NCBI RefSeq assembly: GCF_000378205.1
Contig: NZ_KB899433.1
Coordinates: 1-42,500, forward strand
Origin: Sediminispirochaeta bajacaliforniensis DSM 16054
Lineage (GTDB): Bacteria; Spirochaetota; Spirochaetia; DSM-16054; Sediminispirochaetaceae
Direction: 5' to 3'
DNA: 42,500 bases
The notes under the pieces are model-generated. The model was given only the letters and a program-made list of their open reading frames with translations, was not told the DNA's origin and made no database searches. Every line of letters starts with the position of its first letter. The first letter of the stretch is position 1. Shown here one piece after another: positions 15,220 to 23,967 of this stretch. A program made the position numbers and the translations under genes.

Positions 15220-16590
15220 ATGCCAGATAATTTTGATTTTTCCGTTCCCTCGCTTGGTGAACCCAATATACAGTCGCCGATTAAAATGTCGACGGTCAAA
15301 GGTGATTCCATTGCCAACTATGTCAGTGATTCCGAGCGGATCCTCTTTGAGATTGATGCGGCCGCCGGTGACACCAGGGGGCCTTTTAAGACCGAAGAGC
15401 TTCTGGAGCGTGCAGGACCGCGGGAGAAGGTTTACTTTAATCCTGCACATGTCCATGCCGCTGTTGTCACCTGTGGAGGTTTATGCCCCGGCTTGAACAA
15501 TGTGGTCAGGGCCATCGTCCGGTGCCTTTGGTACAGCTATGGTATAAAGCGTATTACCGGCATCAAAAACGGGTATCGCGGTTTTCTTTCCGAAAGTAAT
15601 TTCAGTACCCTGGAGCTCGATCCCGAGTATGTCGATGATATTCAGGCCCGAGGCGGTACCGTTCTTGGCTCGGCCCGGGGTGGTGGAGACAGGGTCGGGG
15701 AAATTGCCGATGCAATCGAACGCCTGAATATTAATATGCTTTTTACTATTGGAGGCGACGGTACCCAACGGGGGGCACTTGAGATTGCCGAAGAATTGGA
15801 ACGGCGAGCTCTGCGGGTTTCCGTGATTGGCATTCCGAAGACTATCGATAATGACCTCTCCTTTATTCAGCGTTCTTTCGGGTTTGAAACAGCGGTGGAA
15901 AAGGCTGTCGATGTTGTTCGAGGTGCCCATGTCGAAGCACATGATACCATCAATGGTATCGGCTTGGTAAAAGTGATGGGGCGGGAAAGTGGGTTTATTG
16001 CAGCCTATGCCGCGCTTGCCATGAGTGATGTTAATTTTTGCCTTATTCCCGAGAGTCCCTTTGATCTGGATGGTCCGAACGGCCTATTGGAAAGCCTGCG
16101 AAAACGCCTGCTTGATCGAAATCATGCGGTCATTTTGGTTGCAGAGGGAGCCGGGCAGGAGCTTGTTTCGGAAACGGGAGAGACAGATCTCTCCGGTAAT
16201 AAGCGTCTTGCCGATATCGGGGTGTTTTTGAAGGAAAAAATCAAAGCATACTTTAAATCCATCGACATGGAAGTAAATATTAAGTATATCGATCCCAGTT
16301 ACATTATTCGGAGTTCTCCGGCAAACCCCAACGATTCGATTTACTGCAGCAGGCTGGGCGCCCACGCGGTCCATGCGGCCATGGCCGGTAAGACGAAAAC
16401 GTTGATGAGCATGGTGAACAATACTTTTGTCCATCTTCCCATGCGGGTTGCGGTTTCTAAGCGTAAACACGTCAATACCGAAGGAAGTCTGTGGCGTGAT
16501 GTGGTTGAAAATACTCGGCAGCCGGTTAATATGTGTGACAAGGGCGAAAAAACACATGAAAAGGGTATGAAGCAGGAAGGGAAGAAGTAA
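15220..16590 (+). CDS. pfkA: 6-phosphofructokinase, trypanosome-type (group III)
   Basis: 456 residues from the ATG at 15220, which has AGGAGG 6 nt upstream. Phosphorylates fructose 6-phosphate. Motifs: [72 protein letters not shown]. The phosphate-donor positions read Gly (GGDGT, ATP type) and Lys (PKTIDND, usually PPi type). This G/K combination is that of trypanosomatid PFK, which uses ATP, so ATP dependence is the better guess. N-terminal extension of about 80 residues as in that group. Ends with a shared bidirectional terminator. Works with pgi, 3 kb downstream, in the upper Embden-Meyerhof pathway. Confidence 0.92.
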   Translation: MPDNFDFSVPSLGEPNIQSPIKMSTVKGDSIANYVSDSERILFEIDAAAGDTRGPFKTEELLERAGPREKVYFNPAHVHAAVVTCGGLCPGLNNVVRAIVRCLWYSYGIKRITGIKNGYRGFLSESNFSTLELDPEYVDDIQARGGTVLGSARGGGDRVGEIADAIERLNINMLFTIGGDGTQRGALEIAEELERRALRVSVIGIPKTIDNDLSFIQRSFGFETAVEKAVDVVRGAHVEAHDTINGIGLVKVMGRESGFIAAYAALAMSDVNFCLIPESPFDLDGPNGLLESLRKRLLDRNHAVILVAEGAGQELVSETGETDLSGNKRLADIGVFLKEKIKAYFKSIDMEVNIKYIDPSYIIRSSPANPNDSIYCSRLGAHAVHAAMAGKTKTLMSMVNNTFVHLPMRVAVSKRKHVNTEGSLWRDVVENTRQPVNMCDKGEKTHEKGMKQEGKK

Positions 16591-16621
16591 CGATATTGAT
16601 TCCCCATCTCCATTCGAAGAT

Positions 16622-16657
16622 AAAAAAACTTCCGACCGTCTGATCGGAAGTTTTTTT
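16622..16657. terminator. Bidirectional terminator between pfkA and the chemotaxis receptor
   Basis: Perfect arms AAAAAAACTTCCGA (16622-16635) and TCGGAAGTTTTTTT (16644-16657), with the 8-nt loop CCGTCTGA. A T-run on either strand serves both convergent genes. Confidence 0.92.
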
Positions 16658-16671
16658 ATGTCTTTACCCTT

Positions 16672-18840
16672 TTATCGGTTTATCATATCGGCATGCCGAA
16701 TGCCGGTTTCCGTTTCGGCAACTTCCCTTTGCGTCTCTTTTTTCTCTATCTGCTTACTTTTTCCCTTTTCTTTCTCCGTATCCAACACAAAGCCGGAGAG
16801 CAGGCTCGACAGCATTGTTACTACTTCTCTGTTTTGGGTGGCGACTTCCTTTAGGTGGGAAACTTCCTCAACGATATTTTCGTTGCCCTCCGCCTGATCC
16901 ATAGTCGCCTGCTGAATTTCGGAGAAAATCTGGACCAAGGTTGATATTGAAGATCTGATAATGCGATTTTTTTCTTTTTGCTCATGGGCGATTGATCTAA
17001 TTTGACTCGTTGCATCGACCAAGGAGTTGATCGCCTCAAGAATTTCCTCGGCTCCTGAGTTCTGCTCATCCATTGCAGCAGCAATCTCATTTATCAGATT
17101 CGTGGTTTTGTTGATGTCTGCCGTTACTCTTTGGAGCGAAACGCCGGCTTGTTCGGAGAGTGTAACCCCCTTATTGACCCGTTCGACCATTTCGTTGATC
17201 AGCGAGGTGATCTTCTTTGCACTCGTAGAGCTGTTTTCGGCAAGAGAACGAACCTCTTCGGCAACAACCGCAAAGCCCTTACCTGCATCACCTGCATGTG
17301 CCGCCTCGATGGCTGCGTTCATCGCCAGCATATTGGTCTGTGCCGCTATTTTGGTAATAACCCCGACAATATTGTTTACCTCTTCTGAAGAGACCTCTAC
17401 CTCTTTTACAGCCTGCACAGAGTTATCCACTGCCGATCGTCCCTCGTCGGCAACCTGCATGAGGGTATCTGCAAGGTCGTTGGCCCTGCCTGTGGCCTGG
17501 CTGACGGATTTTATGCTGGCGGCTATTTCGTTCATGGCACTTGAGGTTTGCTCGACAAAGCTTGCCTGGGTATTGACGTTTTCACTAATGGTATCAAGGC
17601 TGCCGAGCATGCCCTCGAGACTCAGCTTTGTATCGTTTACAACCGAGGACTGACGAGTCGCATTGACGCTTACCTGCTTAACAGCCGCAGCCATTTCATT
17701 GGTTGCGCTGACGGTGTTCTGAAGCACTTCTTCAAGGGTCTTACTCGAGTCGTTAACTTCCAAACTTGCCTGTACGATATCTTTGAGCATCAAGCGAAGC
17801 TTTTCGAGAAAAACATTGAGACGATCAGCCACATCCCCTATCTCATCGAATTGCGTGATGGTAATTCGTCTCGTTAGATCTGCGTTTCCGGTTGACAATT
17901 CTTCAAGCTTACGCGACAGGCTTTTTAGTTGCCGGGTTTGGGCCCGGGAAGCAATAAACTGAATGAGAAAGGCGATGATCAGCATGGTAATAAATACAAT
18001 CTGGAAAATCTTTTCGGGATTGAGTCGCTCCGTCTGTGCATTGTCCAAAGGAAAATCAATGCGGTCCGCCGGCACATTCAGTTTGGCCGAGACGCCATTT
18101 TTGTACTCTGTTCTCGCTTCATTCAGATCAATGTCGCCTTTAACGACCTTTTCAATAAGATCGGTAAATTGTGAGCTGCCTTGTATCACCGTACTACCGA
18201 CATCAATGAAGGTTAACATGAGAAAAGAGGCCAGAAAAACCACTACCAGTGTTTGCCTAAGAATCAAACTTTGCTCTCTGGTTCCCTTTTCCACCGAATG
18301 AAATCCAAGTATCTCCCTGGGGCGTTGAAGAATGATGGTGTTGAAACTATTCTGCAGCATTCCGAACACACCGCCGCTGGCCAGATTTTCAAGAACAAGA
18401 AATAGTATTTCCGTTGAAGAAAGATGCTGTTTCGCAATCTCATGAATTGATCCCAATTGCATGCAGAAAATATTTGCAAGGAGCACAATACGGGGAAGGC
18501 GGGAGAGAATTTTCCTGGCGCGCTGCTGCTCGTCGCTATCAACGTGCTCTCCCTTGAATTTGTTGAGCACTGTTTTATGAAGGGGCTTGAGATAGAAAAA
18601 GAGCAGTAAATCAAGAACAAGAATCTGGGGAAGAACGGTGAACAACATAAGTGTACCGATCCTCTCCACGATGATCGAAAAGGCGTTGACCCCATAGGTC
18701 ATTCCCTCTACCACCATCTTTAAGAGTTGGGTTGCAAATACACTGACAAAGATAACGAGTGTGATGTTTATGAGGATTCTCACCCTGAATGCCTGAAAAC
18801 GTTCACTGGAACGCAGTGTAGGAAACGACGTATGTGCCAT
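16672..18840 (-). CDS. Methyl-accepting chemotaxis protein
   Basis: 722 residues from the ATG at 18840, which has GGAGCC 6 nt upstream; a longer frame to 18891 has no such site. The N-terminal 310 residues hold several hydrophobic segments (for example [19 protein letters not shown] and [17 protein letters not shown]) and a modest extracytoplasmic loop rather than a classical PAS/Cache sensor. A HAMP domain follows ([19 protein letters not shown]). The signalling domain has the conserved hairpin [20 protein letters not shown] and [18 protein letters not shown]. Methylation-type Glu/Gln positions flank it ([17 protein letters not shown]). It couples through CheW/CheA to the flagellar motor. 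No che genes are adjacent. Confidence 0.93.
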   Translation of the reverse strand: MAHTSFPTLRSSERFQAFRVRILINITLVIFVSVFATQLLKMVVEGMTYGVNAFSIIVERIGTLMLFTVLPQILVLDLLLFFYLKPLHKTVLNKFKGEHVDSDEQQRARKILSRLPRIVLLANIFCMQLGSIHEIAKQHLSSTEILFLVLENLASGGVFGMLQNSFNTIILQRPREILGFHSVEKGTREQSLILRQTLVVVFLASFLMLTFIDVGSTVIQGSSQFTDLIEKVVKGDIDLNEARTEYKNGVSAKLNVPADRIDFPLDNAQTERLNPEKIFQIVFITMLIIAFLIQFIASRAQTRQLKSLSRKLEELSTGNADLTRRITITQFDEIGDVADRLNVFLEKLRLMLKDIVQASLEVNDSSKTLEEVLQNTVSATNEMAAAVKQVSVNATRQSSVVNDTKLSLEGMLGSLDTISENVNTQASFVEQTSSAMNEIAASIKSVSQATGRANDLADTLMQVADEGRSAVDNSVQAVKEVEVSSEEVNNIVGVITKIAAQTNMLAMNAAIEAAHAGDAGKGFAVVAEEVRSLAENSSTSAKKITSLINEMVERVNKGVTLSEQAGVSLQRVTADINKTTNLINEIAAAMDEQNSGAEEILEAINSLVDATSQIRSIAHEQKEKNRIIRSSISTLVQIFSEIQQATMDQAEGNENIVEEVSHLKEVATQNREVVTMLSSLLSGFVLDTEKEKGKSKQIEKKETQREVAETETGIRHADMINR

Positions 18841-18871
18841 CGAAGGCTCCTTGGGAAGAAAATTACATCTA

Positions 18872-18901
18872 ATGATAATCGACGTAATCATCTATGGTCA
18901 A
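18872..18901 (-). promoter_or_regulatory. Promoter of the chemotaxis receptor gene
   Basis: Minus strand TTGACC (18901-18896), 18-nt spacer, TATCAT (18877-18872). It resembles a housekeeping promoter, not the sigma28 flagellar type. Confidence 0.6.
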
Positions 18902-19061
18902 CCGGCAGGGAGGGATGTCCATGTTTAACTTGGAAAAGGTCGCTTTTAGCCTTCTCTTTTCATGATTTCGAGCGCTACCTACAAATTTGTATGATTTTTG
19001 AGAAATTTAGGAAACCATCATTTTTTTTCTTTAAAATTGTGAAAAAAAGTGCGAAAAAGAC

Positions 19062-19090
19062 TTGACCATTCCGATTTGTTTGATTACGTT
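19062..19090 (+). promoter_or_regulatory. Candidate promoter of the small RNA
   Basis: TTGACC (19062-19067), 17-nt spacer, TACGTT (19085-19090). The -10 is weak (3 of 6 consensus bases). Predicted initiation is about 19097. Confidence 0.45.
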
Positions 19091-19096
19091 ACTGGA

Positions 19097-19283
19097 GAAA
19101 ATTGATGTGATCAATGGTTCATAGAACCGGAGATCGAAATGGCTTTTTTGTGATAAAGCTTGTAACCATTTCCAGCCAGAATGGTTTGCTTTATTGCAGA
19201 GAGCATGAAATCTTTTTTCATCGACCTCCTTTTAGATGTTCCCCCCAGGGTTTTGTACCTCCTTTTCCCTGGGGGGTTTTTTT
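19097..19283 (+). ncRNA. Candidate small RNA with two anti-Shine-Dalgarno-like motifs
   Basis: About 187 nt between the divergent receptor promoter and pgi. Inverted repeats: TTGAT-GTG-ATCAA (19102-19114), GGTTC-ATA-GAACC (19116-19128), AACCATT-N9-AATGGTT (19164-19186), ATGAAA-N5-TTTCAT (19205-19221). It ends with a perfect 10-bp terminator stem. ACCTCCTTTT occurs twice, at 19224-19233 (predicted single-stranded) and at 19257-19266 (in the terminator loop). This is nearly the 3' tail of 16S rRNA, so the loops could pair with ribosome-binding sites. An open frame starting at 19114 runs straight through the terminator and is not a credible gene. No end-to-end closing stem, so it does not look like 6S RNA. 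Confidence 0.55.
19241..19283 (+). terminator. Strong intrinsic terminator of the small RNA
   Basis: CCCCCCAGGG (19241-19250) pairs perfectly with CCCTGGGGGG (19267-19276) and is followed by TTTTTTT. The 16-nt loop contains ACCTCCTTTT. Confidence 0.9.
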
Positions 19284-19333
19284 GTCCGTCACCTATTACA
19301 AAGATGAGCTATCATACGTGGTTTTCGTTATGT

Positions 19334-20917
19334 TTAGCGAAGTAGTGTGTCGAAGGCCAAGAGTTCCTGGTCTTTTGTTTCTCCCGAAAGGAGCTTTTTC
19401 GTTAGAATCTTACCCAACTGGACCCCTTCCTGGTCGAAAGAGTTGATATTCCAGAGGAAGCCCTGAAACATGACCTTGTTTTCAAAGTGGGCCAACAGAG
19501 CTCCTAACACTTCGGGAGACAAGCGGTCGCCGACCAACAGGCTTGAGGGGCGTCCTCCCGGAAAGCTTTTGTTCGGATTCTCATCTTCTTTGCCCTTTGC
19601 GAAGGCGATGATTTGTGCGGCGAGGTTCGCGTTCAATTTCCTTTGGCTGCTGATTCCCGCCTCGTCGTTTCGGTCCTCTCCACGCTGACTTTTTTTGAAT
19701 CCGATAAACTGGAGAGGAATTATGTCGGTTCCCTGATGAAGAAGCTGGTAGAAGCTGTGTTGTCCGTTGGTTCCCGGTTCTCCGAAAACCACAGGTCCGG
19801 TGGAGTAGCCCAGCGATTTCCCGTCTCGATTCACCCTTTTACCGTTACTTTCCATATCCAACTGCTGAAGATGGGCAGGAAATCGGCTAAGGGCCTGACT
19901 GTAAGGAAGCACTGCGGTAACCGGATAGTGAAGGATGTTTCTAAGATAGAGGCCGATTGCTGCGTCCAGAAGGGGCGCATTTTCCCGAAATGGGGCGTTT
20001 AGAGCGATTGCATCGGTTTCAGCCGCCCCTTTGAGCAGTCTATCAAAGACTTCGGAACCAAAGGCGAGGGAAAGGATGACTCCTCCGACGGCGCTGGTTG
20101 AAGAGTAGCGTCCTCCGATGAAATCATCGATATAAAAACTATCCAGAAGCGTATCGGAGCCTGCAAGGGGACTGGTTGCGCTGGTAACGGCCACCATCTG
20201 CTTTCCAGGTTTCAGACCGGGAATTCCCTTTGATTCCAGCCATGAAAGTACCAGATCCCGGTTCGTAAGGGTCTCCTGGGTGGTCCCGCTCTTGGAAACC
20301 AGAATGAAGAGGGTACGTTCGGGGTCGATGCCCGAAAGCACGGCCGCAGCGTCGTCGGGATCGACATTGCTGATGAACAACCCCTTCATTTTGGCTTCCA
20401 CGGCTCCCTCCAGGGCGAGGTAGAGGGCACGCGGGCCGAGGTCAGAGCCTCCGATGCCGATCTGGAGCACCGTGGTAAAAGCCTTTCCCGTGGAGCCGGT
20501 GATCTCCCCGGCGTGCACCTTGCCGGCAAAGTCGGAAAATCGTCTCTGCTGTTCGCGATAAAAGGCTCCAATGTCCTGGCCGTCTTCAGCAATCACCGTG
20601 CCGGCCAGTTCTCCCCTGCAAAGGTGATGGAGCACCTTACGCCTTTCGCCGGTATTCATCACCCCGCCGCAGGCAAGAAGGCGGAATTTTTCGATGAGCT
20701 GCATCTCTTTGGTCAGTTGTTCGAGCAGTTCGAGCTGCTTCTCTCCGACTGGCATGGCTGCATAATTGTAGCTGAGACCAGCCCCCGAGGCGGCTGTTTT
20801 CTCGTCGATTGCGGAAGTGGTAAGCAGCTTTTCCAGAGAAAGAGGCGAAAGTGTTTCAAGGGCTTTGAAAGCCTTTGCCTGATCGAGGTCAATATATGAT
20901 ATGTTTGTTTTCTCCAT
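19334..20917 (-). CDS. pgi: Glucose-6-phosphate isomerase
   Basis: 527 residues, usual length for bacterial PGI. Interconverts glucose 6-phosphate and fructose 6-phosphate. SIS-domain motifs: VLQIGIGGSDLGPRALYLAL, FILVSKSGTTQETLTN, DDFIGGRYSSTSAVGG, and the catalytic-region FGEPGTNGQHSFYQLLHQG. The conserved C-terminal Lys is within the terminal helices (SFDQEGVQLGKILTKKLL). No Shine-Dalgarno sequence precedes the ATG. A TTGACA promoter is placed so that transcription would begin at the start codon. Convergent with the small RNA; no T-rich terminator seen for pgi itself. Confidence 0.96.
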   Translation of the reverse strand: MEKTNISYIDLDQAKAFKALETLSPLSLEKLLTTSAIDEKTAASGAGLSYNYAAMPVGEKQLELLEQLTKEMQLIEKFRLLACGGVMNTGERRKVLHHLCRGELAGTVIAEDGQDIGAFYREQQRRFSDFAGKVHAGEITGSTGKAFTTVLQIGIGGSDLGPRALYLALEGAVEAKMKGLFISNVDPDDAAAVLSGIDPERTLFILVSKSGTTQETLTNRDLVLSWLESKGIPGLKPGKQMVAVTSATSPLAGSDTLLDSFYIDDFIGGRYSSTSAVGGVILSLAFGSEVFDRLLKGAAETDAIALNAPFRENAPLLDAAIGLYLRNILHYPVTAVLPYSQALSRFPAHLQQLDMESNGKRVNRDGKSLGYSTGPVVFGEPGTNGQHSFYQLLHQGTDIIPLQFIGFKKSQRGEDRNDEAGISSQRKLNANLAAQIIAFAKGKEDENPNKSFPGGRPSSLLVGDRLSPEVLGALLAHFENKVMFQGFLWNINSFDQEGVQLGKILTKKLLSGETKDQELLAFDTLLR

Positions 20918-20923
20918 GGGAAC

Positions 20924-20952
20924 AGGATGTTGCTTCCCGGACGTATTGTCAA
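20924..20952 (-). promoter_or_regulatory. Promoter of pgi, leaderless
   Basis: Minus strand consensus TTGACA (20952-20947), 17-nt spacer, CATCCT (20929-20924), then GTTCCC and ATG. Predicted +1 is the A of ATG at 20917. The -10 is weak, but the -35 and spacing are ideal. Confidence 0.6.
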
Positions 20953-20967
20953 GCGCGACTATGTAAG

Positions 20968-21004
20968 AAAAAAGGCCGCCGATCCATATGAGGAATCGAC
21001 GGCC
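20968..21004 (-). terminator. Terminator of argG
   Basis: Minus strand GGCCGTCGAT (21004-20995) pairs with ATCGGCGGCC (20983-20974), 10 pairs with one G-U, followed by six T residues. Confidence 0.88.
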
Positions 21005-21035
21005 CCAATGTTACCACAAAGAAAGATGAAAGCCG

Positions 21036-22307
21036 CTATTTATCGTGAAAGGTTGCAGCGGTTCCGAGCATGGCGGGAGCCTGCCCTGTTTCCGCATCCA
21101 TTTTTTTGTGGACCATCGCCGCCACGCCCGTAGAGAGGCCGTAGAGGTTGATGAATCCGGTCGCATCGGCGTGATTATAGCTTGTCGCGCCGAAAGAGGC
21201 GAGATCCGCCATGTAAAGCGAATAGGGTGAACGTCTGCCTCCGACGATGATGTTCCCCTTATAAAGTACAAGCCGAACCTCACCGGTTACATACTTGCAT
21301 GCTTCGGCCATGAAGGCATCGAGAGACCTTCTGATGGAGGTGAACCACTTTCCGCTGTAAACCACCTCTGAATACTTCAGGGCCATCTGCTGTTTCATCG
21401 AAAGCACATCGGGATCGATGGTGATCATCTCGAGCTCTTTCAGGGCCGCAAAGAGGATCGTTCCTCCCGGGGTTTCGTAGACTCCCCGGCTCTTCATTCC
21501 GACGAGTCTTGTCTCCACCACATCCGACCGGCCGATACCGTTTTCGGCCCCAAGCCTGTTAAGCTCTTCAAGAATCTCCAGGAAACTCATCTTTTTACCG
21601 TTCAGGGCAACGGGCTTGCTCTTATCGAACTGGAGGATGATTTCGGTCTCCTTATCCGGTGCGTTTTGGGGACTTTTGGTAAGCTGGAACATGGGTTCCT
21701 GCGGCCTGTTGTAGGGGTCCTCAAGATCTCCACCCTCGTGGCTCATATGCCAGATATTCCAGTCACGGCTGTAGATATTTTTCTTGCTGATGTTTCCGAG
21801 GGGAACGTGGTGTGCGGTGGCATAGTCGATGGCCTCCTCACGGCTGGTGATGTCCCAGACCCTCCAGGGGGCGATGACCTTCAGTTGGGGAGCAAGGGCC
21901 TTGAAGCTCAATTCGAAGCGAACCTGATCGTTTCCCTTTCCGGTACAGCCGTGGGCAACAGCCTGGGCCCCCTCCGCCATGGCAATTTCCGCAATATGCT
22001 TTGCCTGCAGGGGGCGTGCGATGGCGGTTCCCAGATAATACTTTCCTTCGTAGATTCCGCCTGATCTGATGAGGGGGTAGAGATAATCATCACAGAACTC
22101 ATCCCGAACATCTCTGATGTAGAGTTTACTTGCCCCGGAATCGAGGGCCTTTTGTTCCATGTTGTCCCACTCTTCGTCCTGTCCGACATTGACACAGACA
22201 CCGACAATTTCGCTGCCGGGATAGTGCTCTTTCAACCATGGAATAATGATGCTGGTGTCCAGCCCACCCGAATAAGCGAGGGCAATCTTTTTAATTTCCG
22301 AACTCAT
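21036..22307 (-). CDS. argG: Argininosuccinate synthase
   Basis: 423 residues. ATP-dependent ligation of citrulline and aspartate. The N-terminal PP-loop LAYSGGLDTSIIIPWLKE is present, as are VAHGCTGKGNDQVRFE, PWRVWDITSREEAIDYA, NIWHMSHEGGDLEDP and GRSDVVETRLVGMKSRG. Good Shine-Dalgarno (AAGGAGA). Lies 119 nt downstream of argR on the same strand, so the two are probably cotranscribed and repressed by ArgR. argH is not in the window. Confidence 0.96.
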   Translation of the reverse strand: MSSEIKKIALAYSGGLDTSIIIPWLKEHYPGSEIVGVCVNVGQDEEWDNMEQKALDSGASKLYIRDVRDEFCDDYLYPLIRSGGIYEGKYYLGTAIARPLQAKHIAEIAMAEGAQAVAHGCTGKGNDQVRFELSFKALAPQLKVIAPWRVWDITSREEAIDYATAHHVPLGNISKKNIYSRDWNIWHMSHEGGDLEDPYNRPQEPMFQLTKSPQNAPDKETEIILQFDKSKPVALNGKKMSFLEILEELNRLGAENGIGRSDVVETRLVGMKSRGVYETPGGTILFAALKELEMITIDPDVLSMKQQMALKYSEVVYSGKWFTSIRRSLDAFMAEACKYVTGEVRLVLYKGNIIVGGRRSPYSLYMADLASFGATSYNHADATGFINLYGLSTGVAAMVHKKMDAETGQAPAMLGTAATFHDK

Positions 22308-22426
22308 TAGGTTCTCCTTGTTTTGTGTAGTAGTATGTTTCTGCGGGGGTTCCGAAGCTTAGCCTCGACGGAGGAAGCGTCCCTTCATCTGAATTTCGAT
22401 CAGAAATGTTGCGTGATTATGCATCG

Positions 22427-22897
22427 TTAGGCTCCTATTTCGGGAATGCGTTCCCGGAAGGTCTGAAGAAGGTCTTCCTTCGTCACACCTTCCCGGAGCA
22501 CGACAAAGATGGTATCGTCTCCCGCGACACTTCCAAGGACCTCAGGAAGGTTGAGCTTGTCCAGGGCAAAGGCGACACTGTCCGCATGGCCCTGACGGGT
22601 TTTGATAACCCCCAGGTTTCCGGAGAACTCCATGGAAACCACCCCCCGATGCATGTCCTGGACAAGTCCCTTTTCCGACTCATTGGAGTTTTCATCCTCC
22701 GGAAGGGCGTAGTAGTAGCCCGACCAGCCGTCGGAAATCTTACCCACCTTGAGAAATTTAAGGTCGCGACTCAAGGTCGCCTGGGTAACCTTGTAATTCT
22801 CATCATGAAGCCGCTCCAAAAGCGCTTCCTGGCTTTCTATCCTGTTTTCCCGAATCAGTTCCCGTATCTTACGAAGGCGTTGGCTACGTTCCTTCAT
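22427..22897 (-). CDS. argR: Arginine repressor
   Basis: 156 residues from the ATG at 22897 (AGGAAG upstream); a longer frame to 23023 would include the promoter and is rejected. The N-terminal winged helix has SQRLRKIRELIRENRIESQE and QATLSRDLKFLKVGK, with the Ser-Arg pair characteristic of ArgR. The C-terminal hexamerisation and arginine-binding domain has VLGSVAGDDTIFVVLRE. Arginine-bound hexamers repress biosynthesis. The divergent partner is birA. AT-rich ARG-box-like sites overlap its own promoter, implying autoregulation. Confidence 0.94.
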   Translation of the reverse strand: MKERSQRLRKIRELIRENRIESQEALLERLHDENYKVTQATLSRDLKFLKVGKISDGWSGYYYALPEDENSNESEKGLVQDMHRGVVSMEFSGNLGVIKTRQGHADSVAFALDKLNLPEVLGSVAGDDTIFVVLREGVTKEDLLQTFRERIPEIGA

Positions 22898-22913
22898 TGT
22901 TTCTTCCTGTAAA

Positions 22914-22953
22914 AATGAATATTTATACCGAAAATTTGTATAAAAATTATGAT
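22914..22953 (-). promoter_or_regulatory. ARG-box-like operators in the argR promoter
   Basis: On the plus strand ATGAATATTTATACC (22914-22928) and TTGTATAAAAATTATGAT (22936-22953) resemble the ARG-box consensus TGAATWWWWATTCA, one on each side of the expected start point. Confidence 0.5.
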
Positions 22954-22972
22954 GAATTACCTTTTTTTGCAA
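22944..22972 (-). promoter_or_regulatory. Promoter of argR-argG
   Basis: Minus strand TTGCAA (22972-22967), 17-nt spacer, TAATTT (22949-22944), overlapped by the proximal ARG-box-like site. Confidence 0.55.
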
Positions 22973-23016
22973 GTGGTTTTTTAAAAAAAAGTGCTTTTTC
23001 ACATGATTATACGTGA

Positions 23017-23045
23017 TTGTCAAAAGAGCCCGCCTCGGGTAGAGT
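23017..23045 (+). promoter_or_regulatory. Promoter of birA, leaderless
   Basis: TTGTCA (23017-23022), 17-nt spacer, TAGAGT (23040-23045), then TTGGAA and ATG at 23052. Predicted +1 is the start codon; no Shine-Dalgarno sequence. Confidence 0.6.
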
Positions 23046-23051
23046 TTGGAA

Positions 23052-23852
23052 ATGGATGTTTTGGGCTGTTCAAACCCCTTCGGGGGTGCCGTTTACTACG
23101 AACCTGTCGTCGATTCCACCATGCATCGGGTTCGAATGCTGGTTTCCGAGGGCCGAAAACCCGGTTTTGTGGTGGCTGCGGGATTTCAGCAATCCGGCCG
23201 CTGCCGGGTATCCGGAAGGCGCTGGGAATCGGCTCCCGGAGAAAGTCTGATGTTCACCGTCGCTCTTCCGAAGGATCGTGTCGAGGGACGGGGGGCGCCC
23301 TTGCCCATGATTGCGGCCCTTGCTCTTGCGACCCTTATAGAGCGGAAAACGACGTTACACCCTCTTTTAAAGTGGCCGAACGACCTTTTGCTCGACGGCA
23401 AAAAGGTAAGCGGTATCCTTTGTGAGCGCTACGGTTCGGTTGCCGCCGTGGGGATCGGCTTGAATGTTGCCCAGAAATCCCTGCCGCTTGAGGGACGGGA
23501 AGGCAACACCTCCGCTTTCGGGGCTACCAGCCTCTTACTGGAGTCGGGGATGCTATTCGACCCTCTCAGCCTTCTGCCCGAGCTTCTTACGGCCCTTGAT
23601 GCTGCGCTTTCCGATTCGCTTTGGCACCGGCGCTGCAGCGACATACTCTACCTCCGGGACCGGGAGATTACCTTGCTTGACGGTGACCCGAATGACGGTA
23701 GGAAGGTGCGCGGTCGTCTTGTGGGGATTGGAGAGCGCGGCGAACTCTTGCTTGACACCGGAGCCGGTGAGCCCGATGCTTTTTTTAGTGCTGAGATACT
23801 CTTTCCCCGCGCCAGGGACTCGGAGGGCGCCGAAGGCGGTCCTGAGCGATAG
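23052..23852 (+). CDS. birA: Biotin--[acetyl-CoA-carboxylase] ligase
   Basis: 266 residues. Activates biotin to biotinyl-AMP and transfers it to a carboxylase carrier lysine. Catalytic domain motifs: SGRCRVSGRRWESAPGES (the biotinyl-AMP loop, GRGRxGRxW in other species), LLKWPNDLLLDGKKVSGILCE and AVGIGLNV. A small C-terminal SH3-like domain follows (VRGRLVGIGERGELLLDTG). There is no N-terminal helix-turn-helix, so it is a class I ligase without repressor function. TTG at 23046 is an alternative start, but ATG at 23052 coincides with the predicted transcription start. The last codons run into a GC-rich hairpin region. Confidence 0.9.
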   Translation: MDVLGCSNPFGGAVYYEPVVDSTMHRVRMLVSEGRKPGFVVAAGFQQSGRCRVSGRRWESAPGESLMFTVALPKDRVEGRGAPLPMIAALALATLIERKTTLHPLLKWPNDLLLDGKKVSGILCERYGSVAAVGIGLNVAQKSLPLEGREGNTSAFGATSLLLESGMLFDPLSLLPELLTALDAALSDSLWHRRCSDILYLRDREITLLDGDPNDGRKVRGRLVGIGERGELLLDTGAGEPDAFFSAEILFPRARDSEGAEGGPER

Positions 23853-23913
23853 CGAAGGACGGGAGCGATGAGCGTACCCCGCAGAGGCCCGACCCGGCCG
23901 CGTAGCGGCTGGG
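23839..23913. repeat. GC-rich hairpin cluster between birA and the HD-domain gene
   Basis: Contains GTCCT-N12-AGGAC (23839-23860) and a 9-bp stem CCCGGCCGC-GTA-GCGGCTGGG (23893-23913, one G-T pair). GAGCGAT recurs at 23844 and 23863. There is no T-run, so it is not a standard terminator; it resembles REP-type intergenic repeats. Confidence 0.4.
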
Positions 23914-23967
23914 GGGCGCCCGGAATAGATACAAAAAAGATAGAAACGATAGAGGAGGAGCAGAATC

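Noticed and set aside
19097-19283. Candidate RNA read as 6S RNA
   Set aside because: 6S RNA needs pairing of its 5' and 3' ends around a central bubble. Here the ends do not pair and the 3' end is an independent terminator.
19114-19446. 110-codon open frame on the plus strand
   Set aside because: It runs through a perfect terminator hairpin and T-run and into the antisense of pgi, and has no family resemblance. The region is better explained as non-coding RNA.
22898-23023. 42-residue N-terminal extension of ArgR
   Set aside because: It covers the argR promoter and ARG-box-like sites and has poly-Lys/Phe composition; the ATG at 22897 has AGGAAG upstream.
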